A DNA stretch of 64,000 bases. Source: Lethocerus indicus (lineage: Eukaryota > Arthropoda > Insecta > Hemiptera > Belostomatidae). This document shows, piece after piece, positions 11,134 to 23,149 of the stretch. A program made the translations under genes and the position numbers. The stretch's first letter is position 1. Each line of letters starts with the position of its first letter. The stretch spans positions 3,286,001-3,350,000 of the forward strand of contig JACDQD010000103.1 of NCBI GenBank assembly GCA_019843655.1, read 5' to 3'. Below the pieces are notes generated by a model. That model did no database searches. It was not told the DNA's origin and saw only the letters and a program-made list of their open reading frames with translations.

Positions 11134-13715
11134 CTCTTCCGATTTATGATTTTAATAACGCTTATTATCGGCTCTCTACAGCTATTGAGTTTGCACTCCC
11201 ACGAAGGACTCTTGTCTATCCACACGGTCCTCGCATCTAGATTATTTTTAAGAGACACGAGTTACTAGATATGACAGTTTAAGTGACTATTTCAACAGTG
11301 TTATAATTCTAATGGCGGTATAAAGTGCACCGACAGCAAGTAATACTAAAAATGCTTTGAATTTATTCTTGATGGTAAATGTTATTATTCAATTATTAAG
11401 AAATGGTAATTATAATTTAATAATTTAAGCTACCTGTTTGGGACCCCACCTGGACTAGGAGAAAAAACTATAAAACTTGTGGTATTCACACCAAAAGGGA
11501 GCTGAAAGCCCCATGGATATCCTGCTCATGGAATGAGCTGGCAAGCTGCAAGCTAGTATTCTCTATTATAAATATTATTATTATTAACTATATTTTAAAA
11601 TAACATATTTTTTTAAACATGCTTTCATTTTGTAAAGAATTTTTTTAAACCCTTGTGTAATAACTATGATTAATTAATGATACCTATATGAAAGTAATAT
11701 TCCAGGAATAAATCAAAGACTACGAAGAAAGGTACAGCAGCTGTGAATGCATATCATAAGTAATGAAATGAAAGCTATAAAGGAAATTAATGATTCACAA
11801 ATTAATTGTTTAAATGTGCATTAGAAAATATAATACCTGTTATTAGCTTCACATTTGTTTCTTGCAATATCCTCCTTGAAATTGTTCTGCAAACTGGAGG
11901 TTTGTATTCTTTAATTATCAAATAATATCAAATATGTAGAATGTCTTCAATAATATATGGGTAAATATGGCATGGTTTATTACTTCCTGTTTTGTCATTA
12001 TTACCAAATTTGTTTGACATGATGTGCAGAATACTAATAATTTTGACTATTAGCCCACAAACATTTTTACCCACAATTTATTTGTATTATAAATTTTGAA
12101 AAAATAACCTAGCAACTGTATGATGCATATTAATAATGAATGTGTGTTAAATATGGAAATTAATTTTAATGGATTTTTAGTCAGTTAAAGATATTTACTT
12201 GACATAAGATCATGATATTATATGGGAAATGTTCAGAGATTACCATAAATACTGACCAGGAAATGGAATTTAGTGTTTGTAATATGAGTATTATAATAGT
12301 AAAATTATTAATAATATTACCACAAACTTTGTTAACTATCTTTAAGCACCTTGCATTGTTTAACATATTTATTATTTTAGTCATTCAAGTGTACATTTTT
12401 AATATTGGAGGAATCAGTGTTAACTGATGTGTTAACATCAGAGTTAACTAGGTGTTAACTGGTATATACTTATAATACTGGTTCTTGCAACAATAAATAC
12501 ATGCCATAATAAACAAATTAAATAATTTTAATAATAGTTCTTGAAAGTCTAATATTCAAGAATTCAAATATATTTATATATTATACATACAATAAACATA
12601 GTAATTATGTTTAATATATGTTCAACTATATTAATAATTGAGAAAAAGAGTATTTCTTAAAAAAATATTAGTATATTATTTATTTGAAAGAAAAGTAAAA
12701 GATTATGAGATTTCTTAATCCTATAAACAAAGCCCAGATTAACATGAACTATGCTATTCAAGTCACCTATTTTAATTTTATAGGTATAAATTTCATATTA
12801 ATATAACAGAATGGTAATTATGAAATAAATATGTACCATGTATTAAAAAACCATACCTAATTTTCATTTCTGCAATTTGGGATACAAATTTACACTACTA
12901 CAGTATGCTCTATTCATAACACCAAATAAAATTATCTAACCTTAAAACTCAATAGCATATTATATAACTTTACCTCCATTTACGAATATATACATAGAAG
13001 AAGAAGATTTATTATTACTTCAGAATATATGTAAATTTAAAAAATATTTTGTTTGACTTTCAGAAAATTTTAGTAATTTACAACTCAATGAAGTGGGTGG
13101 TCTTATTTATAGACAGTTAATAAACGTTAAATTATAATAAAATACGGGTATTTCATAATCTCTCCAAAATATGTTTTCATTATTCTGAAATATCCGAATA
13201 AAGATTTTTTATCAGAGAATAAGAACAGAGTATAATTATCTTCCAGACCAGCTGCTGTCCCAATTGCATCGTCTGATGTATCCATAATCAACCTCAAAAA
13301 ACACTGATAGGAATATATGATCCGGCGTTGACTCTAGCCTCACGAAATCACCGTAAACTGGCCATCAGACACCACAATTACATTTCAAAACAGGATGTAA
13401 CTGTTTACTGTGTCTGCTTAGTAGGCAAACGGCAACATGTAAGTCCGGATACAAAGTATCTATAATAATATTACATAGAACATCAGATATAATCATATGT
13501 TTTAGAATCACATGTCTGAGCTCGTCTCTTTTGTCCTAAGCTATACCTTAAAGTGCCGTTTCGTCATCAATAGCGTTCCATCAGTAACAAGACATTTTTA
13601 AGGTGTACGATTACAACTAAGTGAACAGAGGATGTAATAAATTCAGGAAAAGGACATTTGAAATAAATAAATAATTATTGTAGAATTCGTTTTTTTTGTA
13701 GGTTTCGTGCGTTTA
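11134..13715. other. AT-rich non-coding stretch with weak exon candidates
   Basis: This is the most AT-rich part of the window. Three things stand out: a small GC-richer island at 11434-11560 that reads as a possible 68-bp minus-strand exon, four GTTAAC sites at near-regular spacing (12419-12459), and a 52-codon minus-strand ORF with a good Kozak context at 13127-13285. They may be upstream exons of the minus-strand gene, but I could not join them in phase. Nothing else is supported. Confidence 0.45.
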
Positions 13716-14754
13716 GGGGTGCTCCCGTAAACTAGCGCCCCCTGAGTGCCTTGCGGAAATGTACGTAACTAAAGTTCGTTGGGTGCACTTGCACCGATAA
13801 ACTAGCGCCCCTTCAGGGTGGTGCGGAAATGTACTTAACTAAAGTTCGTTGGGTGCACTTGCACCGATAAACTAGCGCCCCTTGAGGGTGGTGCGGAAAT
13901 GTACTTAACTAAAGTTCGTTGGGTCCACTTGCACCGATAAACTAGCGCCCCTTGAGGGTGGTGCGGAAATGTACTTAACTAAAGTTCGTTGAGTGCACTT
14001 GCACCGATAAACTAGCGCCCCTTGAGGGTGGTGCGGAAATGTACTTAACTAAAGTTCGTTGAGTGCACTTGCACCGATAAACTAGCGCCCCTTGAGGGTG
14101 GTGCGGAAATGTACTTAACTAAAGTTCGTTGAGTGCACTTGCACCGATAAACTAGCGCCCCTTGAGGGTGGTGCGGAAATGTACTTAACTAAAGTTCGTT
14201 GAGTGCACTTGCACCGATAAACTAGCGCCCCTTGAGGGTGGTGCGGAAATGTACTTAACTAAAGTTCGTTGGTGCACTTGCACCGATAAACTAGCGCCCC
14301 TTGAGGGTGGTGCGGAAATGTAAACTAAAGTGCGTGAGTGCACTTTGCACCGATAAACTAGCGCCCCTTGAGGGTGGTACGGAAATGTACTTAACTAAAG
14401 TTCGTTGAGTGCACTTGCACCGATAAACTAGCGCCCCTTGAGGGTGGTGCGGAAATGTACTTAAATAAAGTTCGTTGAGTGCACTTGCACCGATAAACTA
14501 GCGCCCCCTGAGGGCGGTGCTGAAAAGTCGTCAACTAAAGAGGGGTGCGGTGCGAGGGTGGTGCGGAAATGCTTAAATAAAGTTCGGAGTGTGCTTACTA
14601 AATGTCACCGATAAACTAGTGAGGGTGGTGCGGAAATGTACTTAACCGGGAGTGCACTTGCACCGATAAACGTCGGAAATGTACTTAAATAAAGTTCGTT
14701 TGGCACTTGCACCGATAAACTAGCGCCCCCTGAGGGCGGTGCTGAAAAGTCGTC
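13716..14754 (+). repeat. Tandem array of the 70-bp repeat (array 1)
   Basis: About 15 units have a period of 70 bp for most of the array. The unit contains TAAACTAGCGCCCCTTGAGG, GGTGCGGAAATGTACTTAAC and TAAAGTTCGTTGGGTGCACT. Units are near-identical up to about 14,320, then become shortened and scrambled towards 14,754. Each unit carries an inverted repeat GGTGCA-ct-TGCACC and a GCGCC...GGTGC hairpin. There is no coding content. Confidence 0.97.
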
Positions 14755-15811
14755 AGGGCAAGGAGCTGCCGAGCTGATAATGGTGGTTGTTGACAATGTG
14801 TCAACTGAGAAACACATTGCGTATGTAAAGCAGAATGAACCACTTCTTACGAATGATCAGAGAGATCCATGATTCTTTTTTTTGTTCTATTCCTTGTGCA
14901 ATCAACTGTTACATTTATAAGTGCATTGATGTATTGCGTTTTATGTTGAACTAGTGAAAGTTCAATGATTCCATTTAATTTACTTTATTTGAAGGAAAAC
15001 CTATTTTCAAAGGGGTTATTTATTTTCAACCTGATTAGGACGTCCGATGAACATTCAAATCTAATTTAGTATTCCTTCAAGTTTCATTTACAAGCCAAGA
15101 CATTCATTTGCATGAAAAACTAATTTTTAAGAGATTCTGGGTATAATATAACGTCATCCATTATTATTTATTTCAATGTCGTTCCTCCCGTTAATCTCTT
15201 CATGCAGGAGCCATATATAGTGGCAGCGGTATATTTGTTGGAATTGCGTATTTAGTTCGCTTGTTAAGAATTTTTCATGGTATTGTATAATCTTATATGG
15301 AACGCTTAGGATTTACAACTAAATGTATGCAACAGCAAATTGACGTCCCGATTTACGATTCAGATTCAGTATTGGTGGGTTCTCCATCACATATTTTAAA
15401 CGTTTCTATAAACACGGTTTTAAAATAGGAGTCTGGGGGTTCCCACTACTCAGTACAATTCCGATCGGAAAACAGTGAGATTCATTCGGATGAATACTGT
15501 TATCGAGTGGCGAGAGTTCTGGCTGGACGCTTCGCCGGCATAAACACTTGTAATTGAGAGCTACGGACTATGGTAAGTGAGAAAACGAAACCGGTCTAGC
15601 TTATGGCGAGAACCTCCTTGCCGCTACCATTATAATTGAAATGTAGTTCCGCGAATAATTTCCATAGCGGCTTACCGCGATTTGGAACGGGGCCGCTTAT
15701 GCGCGGGATAAAACTCCATTATAAATAAGCGGGGAGAGTATTCCGGCCGTTCGGTACGGGGAGAGCGTAAAATTCCGGGCGAATCCTTATCTGGGTTGAA
15801 GCGCGTAGGAG

Positions 15812-15833
15812 TAGGAGGAGGAGGAGGAGGAGG
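15812..15833. repeat. (GGA)n short tandem repeat
   Basis: A short run of GGA/GAG trinucleotides lies in an otherwise unremarkable GC-rich patch. A similar but shorter run occurs near 52,232. Confidence 0.8.
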
Positions 15834-17625
15834 ATGTACGCGGCGAACTGGTTCAACGTTGGGGTTCTTTCCCCGATTGCGCAATGCAGCTATTGTGCAA
15901 ACCGGGGGACCTCTCTCGGCCAGTAATTGGGTTCCGATGCGGCGATTGCGTGAGCCCTAATAACGCCCTCGGTTTCTTGCATTTGGGGCCGCCGGGAAAA
16001 ATGTGCCCGCCGGCCCGGCTTTCGACAACATTATCGAAGCCGTCATCCGATTTGACCCCTTTCCAGACCGGGTCGTATTTTAAACGGACTCGCATCGAAA
16101 ACTTGCTACGGAGACTTTCTCGCGCCCTGTTTTTTATGTCCTGTCCGTGCATAATACCACCTTGTTCCGAGGTAACCTAACACTTGCGGAATCGATCCAC
16201 ACATTATGAACGTAAAACGTGAAAAAAATGTTTTATTTAATTCCTAGTTCCTTAGAAATTTCGGGGAACTTTATTTGTGTAAAATAGAATTGTTGACTGT
16301 GGAAACAATAACTTAGGAATATCTAAATTGGGTAATTTTGGAATGTGGCGACATGTTATGTGTCTCCCTCGCCAGTTATAGTTATCGTGAGTAATACTAC
16401 GATTACTTGGTCATACTGGGATCTCGAACAGATGACACTATAGTGCAATGGCTTACAGAAGTATAGAAAGAATAGGACGGCAATTCAAACTCCGCGGGGA
16501 AACGTTTCCGCACGAAGAGACTTTCTTTCTGCATTCATTTGGACTCATTCTTCGATTTCCACGGGAACAATGGTTTTTCAGGTATAGCTAAAAGAATGCG
16601 GACAACACCCGAAATGAAAGTTTCGTACCAATTAAACGCGAGAACATCACGCTACAGACAGGATGGTCACGTTCGGTATTGAGCCACTCTATATACAAAT
16701 TTCGAACCTAAATATATAACAGTTATAGAGAGAATCATGTTGGTTGGAAATTTTATTATAAATATAATTTCAGGGCCCACTCGATGCGTCGGTTTTCTGT
16801 GATTTTGCTTTAGTGTATATTAGGTATGTTTTATTCCCATAAGGCCCAGGGTAGAAAAAGTGGGGAATATTTATCGCATAAAGCCTGCTTATTAGAATTA
16901 CCGGTGCCGCGCTATGAGTGACAGTGTTTATGAAATTCTATATCTGTATAATGAGCGTCGATGTTGTCAGGTCGCGGATTGAAACGTGCCCGTCCGCGGG
17001 TCCCGGTTGTGCAACTGAAGAGAAACAGTAGAGATGAAACGATTTTAATTTCTCGCGGGGAATCTGGCTACCTACCGGTGGTGGGGGTGGGAGATTAACG
17101 AGGCTTGAAACGAGCGGTCACCTCGGCCTGACAGTTTACGCAATCGCCGAGCCCCGCTGGCATTAATGTCGGCCAATTATGAGATGATGCTCCGTTTATT
17201 TTTTTAACGTTTCAACCTCTCACTGGGCCGCCGAAGAGCGAACCCGATTCGAACCGGTGTTAAATTCGTCTGAGTCAATTATTCGGGGCCTAAGGAACCG
17301 AGCCGTGTTATTTCTGAACCCGAGGCGTGAAAATGAGAAAACTATGGACTAGCGTTTGTTGACTTCCCGGCGGGTCTGACTACACTGAAACGAAACAGGA
17401 TTTCGACTGATACATATTGTACAAGGTACAATACAGCATGTTTATAAACAAAAGTTCAGTGATTGAAGTATCGTAAATTTAATATTATCAATATCACCGA
17501 CTATGTAAAACTTGTATTTTACGAACAAACGAGTGCGTTTGGGCTCAGGAAAAGTGGGAACATTCGCGGTTGCAGGAAACTTGCTACTCCTTTCTCTTGT
17601 TTGGTCTGAGACTGTCTCTTCATCG

Positions 17626-17626
<1 letters not shown>

Positions 17627-17663
<37 letters not shown>
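17627..17663. repeat. (TA)n microsatellite
   Basis: This is an uninterrupted TA run of 37 bases. Confidence 0.95.
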
Positions 17664-17665
<2 letters not shown>

Positions 17666-20600
17666 CTCGGTTTCCCCATATAAATTTTACATCGCCACTG
17701 CAGTAATTCTAAAGCGGGTAGTTCCAGCTACATTTCTAGTAAAACGAGATTTCATATCGCGACGGTCTCACCCCCCGACCGGGCTCAAGGATCAAACGAA
17801 TGGAAGGCGTTGTAAAAAATAACACAATTATTTTGCGGACATTACCCTTTATAACCACTATAATCCCATTTCTTTACGCCTTACATCCAATCGAAATAGA
17901 CTCATCAGCCCGGCGTGAATTTTACACTACATGTCGGCAATTTTTAAAAACGGGTATCGTGACCACGTCTGGACGATTGGTTCGAAATCCGCTCTAACGA
18001 CCGGTGTTGGGCGTCTGTTGAGCGGCAGATGGTGGGCCCCGATCTCGTTAGCCGGGCTGTGTAACAGGGTTAAACCCATAACGACCGTTATTAATCAGTC
18101 GGCATCACCTGTTGTGTTCACCCGGGACGCCAATCAGAATCATCTTTTCGCGCCCGCCGGAATGAAGCCTAGGAGGGGTCGGCGGCGGCAGAGTCACGTA
18201 TCGAAACGCGAGGTACGGACGGCTTTATAATTTGGAGCTCGAGAACGGAACCAAAAAAAGACTTCGGTATTTTTCAGAACAGGTTCTCTTCGTTCATAAA
18301 TCTTCGCACGGTTGCTCGTCAGCGAGTTCGTTATTTTTGGTGCGGACGCTTTTAATTTCTTCCCATTCAATATAAAATAGTACTAGTGTGATGAAGGACA
18401 GGAATTTCTGGTAGATACCAAAGGGATTGTATTTGTGATATTGCAGACTTTAAAAACGAAAGCGAGTTACCGTCCACATATTGATGGATCAGGACGCCTC
18501 AAGAAAGGAACATGTTGTCGCGAAGGAATTAAATGAGGAAATAGTATATAAAAAAAAGATTGAACTTGAAACCTCATCATCCCGGCTATAAAATCTAGGC
18601 GAGTTCCGGATGAGTTCGGATTGAAAAACCAGCTGATAATCATGTTATCTATAAGTTTAATCCTATTGAGTGCTGCCACTTTTTGTAATTCAAATTTTGT
18701 AATTAAACATATACGGTAGCGATTGAATTCTACTGTAGTATCTACTCTAAATATATAAATACGGGTGTAAACAATGTTATCTAGCGGACGGTCAATTAAC
18801 GACGAGTAGGAGGGGGAGTGGAAGGGAGTTTCACTTATAAAGTATTCACAGCGGCGCTCGAGACGAAGGAGGAGAGCGTCAGTTGAGACAGCGCCCCAGG
18901 GTCCGCGACCCTGGCCACAATGCCAGCTAATTGATGATAAATTATTTCCCCTCGTTATCGACAGCGATGTACCGGAACCCGGCTGGAAGTAATGCAATCA
19001 ACGCCGAGTATTATGCGCATGTACTTTGATTTATGACGGCCGGGATATGTGTTCACTTTCGTAGGAAGGAAGCCCCTCAACTCGGTTAGGTGACTTACTC
19101 GAAAGTGATACTGGATACGGTCCGTTTTTCCTTTGGGCGGTAATTGTAATACATTCATTTAATTGCGGCAACTGCGCTATGTTTTGATTTATTAATATGC
19201 GCACTTGCATATCATCTCAACTTGCATTTACCACCTGACTTTCCATCTCCGGACGGTTTTTGGTGTCACGTTAATTTACGAGTCATATCTGTACTTTAGA
19301 AACATCATGTCTGACTTTACACTTTATATTTTTTTATTATTATTAAATGACGATTAGCATCGATCAAGGTATTAACTTAGTCAATATTATTCCCATGGGG
19401 TGCAGTTCCACGTGCTGACCCTTTTCGTAACTTCCTGTCGAACCCCCCGTCGCGAAACGCATTTCTACGTGTTCCTTATATAATACCGATTCTCTCAGCT
19501 TCTGACAGCAAAGTTTTTCGTTTCTTTCTATAACAAATACGACCGTTGAATTCGGTCGACACAGAGGGAATTAAGAAGTTTAGTTTTGCAATTAATTGAG
19601 TTATAAAGCAAAAGGGTTGTGTCACGAGGGTAATAGACGACTCACAATGACCAAACACTGGTACTTACATAGTTATAAAAACTACTTCCAATTCCATTCG
19701 ACAGAGAAAACAAAGGAAGCGTTCTTTTCAGCATTAGGTATTATCTTAAATGAACAAATTTATTTTAATGTACCAATTAATCTAATTAACATATAGTTGC
19801 TATTATATCGGACATTTTGGGACATTATCGTGGTATACTTTTGACGTTTTAAAACCGAAAAAACGGCATTTCATCATATTAATTCCGCGCCGTTTTAATA
19901 TTTTCAGAAAATAATTTGAGGAAATTAATTTGACCGTGAAATAAAGAACATTTCTAGGAAAAGTAAATACAGTAGGTGGAACAGACACTGCAACCAATTA
20001 GATACTAAGTCAATAATAAAACGTAGTGGTGAAACATCTGCGTTCAGACGAATCTGTGTTACTCCGACTGGTTTTCATCGGTGCTACAATATTTTCTCCC
20101 AGTTGGGACGACACGCGGGGGTCGGCAAACGGGTCAGGGACGACACCGCCGACACTCTCGCCCGGGCCCACTTTGGTTAAGCCCTCTCACAACTCTTCTT
20201 CAGAAATGTCAACCACTCCCGGATTTCGATTCGTCCGCGAATAAAGGCGAGAAACGCGATTTTGTAACTAATCCCGAAAATAAACCCGTCAGCCCGCATT
20301 TAAAATTCTTCCTGGTATGGTTAGAACGCGCGGCCGCTTCCTTTTTCAAGCATCTGTATGGAGCGTTTGGGATGTCGGGAGTAGGGTTTGGAACGCTGGA
20401 TTAGGATGATGTGTAATTCGGGGATTGAAATTTGTTATATTTTTATAGCGGACAAACGGGAGCTTGGAGGCATAGTATTCCTTAATATTTTGGACTGTAA
20501 GGTTTGAATTTTGTTAATATTCGACGGTTTGGCCAATCCCAAAAATTAATGGTTCGGCCTTACCTAAGTCCGTAAGTCGTAATTGTTGTTGTCTTCTAGT

Positions 20601-23117
20601 TTGTTGTTTAAACCTAGTTGTGGACATTAGCGCAAACTTGTCGAGCGGCGAAAACTGTAAATCGGAGCGGTCACTGCAGTTGCTTGCGTAGTTAATTTTT
20701 TTGTAAACATGAGACGTTGGGTAACTCTACAGAGTGGTACGGAAAATGTACACAGTTGCCACTTTCATGGAAACTGCCTTCTGCCGACTTTCTCTGGCTC
20801 ATTAACTGACAATGGACCCGCTGCAATTATTTCTTACCACCCCTCCCCCCCGGTCTTGAAAACAACTCGCGGACTTTTACTTTGCTAGAATAAGACGTCA
20901 TATCGGGAACTTATTGCTCGGAGATTCTAGGCCGGACGGTGGTAAATAGGCGTTTATTTAAAAAAAAAATGTTAAGTTACATCTTTAGAAGCCCCGTCGT
21001 TAAACGGGGTGCTCGACCCAAAAGGAAGTCCTAGTATAATTAGTGGCCGATGCTTGCGCTACAAAACTCGGTGATTGTGCAAGAAGAGCTCGTCGGACTG
21101 TCGCGGAAATCTACAATGAAAGTAGTGAATTGCGCAATTTATTTATACGCGGAAAGGCCATAAAATCTGCCGTTTATACTTTTATTATTTGCTCTTGACT
21201 AGTTACTAAACAGGCTCGATATCGACAGTAATGTTTAGTCACAAAATGAAATAAGATCGTCTAAATAAACATAGTCGGGTTCATAGTCGGTTTCGCCATC
21301 GTCAGTAGTATTCGGTGAGTATATTAGTGAGTACACTACGATTCAACGGGATGCCGGCGCGCGAAGCCGGTCTAGAATTTAACACAGCTAATGGCCATTA
21401 TAAGAAGTTGTTAAAGTGCAGTAACCGGTAACCGATATGCGTAAGTGGCCCGGCAATCTCCTGACGGAGACCGACTGAAGATGGAGGGAAGGCGAAACCG
21501 GTTTAGCATAAGACTAAATAAGCGAATGGAAACGGAAATTTCAACAATAATTGCTACGCGCGTATTTCATTATATTTATTTGTGTTAGGAGGGCTTAATT
21601 GGAATGCAATCTGTGTCTAGTGCGGTTCTAGCCAAGCAGTGTGACTAATGCCCTGTTTAATAGTAGTTGTGAAGTTCGATTGCATGTTTATTATTTTTTT
21701 ACTGTGCATGTATAATTAATAGTCAAATCGACGGATCGTTTACTGCGGCGTTTTCCTTACATGTTCTGCTTGTAATCGATTAAAACTTGAGTCCAACAAT
21801 CACTTTTACTTTTCCAGTAATGAATCCAATACGTATTTCTTCTTTTTATTCTACACAATACTGATTATTGTTTCGTTATATAAATTAGATTAAAAATATT
21901 TAGATTTAACATTAACGGAAATCATAAATCATTATGTAATTTACATAAATTATTGGTAATGGTGTAACTAATGCAAAACTTTGGCTAAATCGGCACAACT
22001 TGTGACAAGAGAAAGATAACGTTCGAGCATCGTAAGAAAGATTTATCTGCAGTCTTTTACTGTACTCCCTTATATACACTATTATTTATTGTTGAGTCAT
22101 TTATCTTGAGCTTGATGCTTTACACGTTATTCGCACCTTGCAATCACATACCTCCCTAACACCGCACTTAATTTCCCAAATACCGGTTTCGGCCGAGGAG
22201 GGAATGTCGATGTCATTACATGTCTATCCCATTCCCGTATCGCTAAAGGCAATTCATAAGGACTTACAATTAATGCAATCCTTGATTTATACTCGAGCCT
22301 ATGTGGGCTTTCGCATATATCGGCACAAGAGGGTATTAATTTCATTTCACCTACTAGAATTTTCTACTTCAATCTCATTGCGATTCTCGAAACGCGATTA
22401 CTAATGAACAGCATTTATTTAGGGGATACGACGACAGAAGGCAATAATATCACTCGGATTCTCTCGGAGATCCCAATGCATCTCTTGCATAATAATGATT
22501 CGAAATCCGGACGGGAGCGGCGTTATTTATTTTTTATAATAACTTTCTTTCGTACCTTGCCTTTCAACCGAAGGTATAATACGAGTGGCGTGTGGTGTTT
22601 TTATGGTTCATGGTCGATTCAACATTGAATCGACAGTGTCTCATTCACAGTAACATTTCGTCAGAAAATTTGTGGAACTATAACACCCTGCATGAGATGT
22701 CATTTTTTATTGGCACCGACCCAATGTATGGAGTGTTATTCACTCAAGTACACAACCATGAGCTATGACAACGTTTTAATTGCTCCTGTCGCGGTGTGAT
22801 AAGCAACCGAGCACCTATGATTGGAAAGCTCTCTAATTGCCGCCAATTAATGGTATACATTCCTATAATCTAGCAGACTCATTTCCTATAAGATGCTAGG
22901 AATGAATCCCACCCTGTTTTCATGGTATTTAATAATGGCAACCATAAAAAACTAAAAAAGCCTGAAATTGCTAGGCGGCGATTACTAGCCGCTTAAACTG
23001 AAAGCGGAATTTAACTTTCGATGAATACTTCAATAAATAACAGTATCTCCTGGTTCCAATGCCTTTGTGTTTAGACGGGAATTACATGTTATATGTAGAT
23101 ATTAAAAGCCTATATTT

Positions 23118-23123
<6 letters not shown>

Positions 23124-23149
<26 letters not shown>
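23124..23149. repeat. (TA)n microsatellite
   Basis: This is an uninterrupted TA run of 26 bases, preceded by a few CA dinucleotides. Confidence 0.9.

Noticed and set aside
14605..14817. 70-codon minus-strand ORF
   Set aside because: It lies on the degraded end of the 70-bp repeat array, so its frame comes from repeat sequence.
17970..17995. GGTTCGAAATCC resembling a tRNA B box
   Set aside because: No A box or acceptor stem at the right distance.
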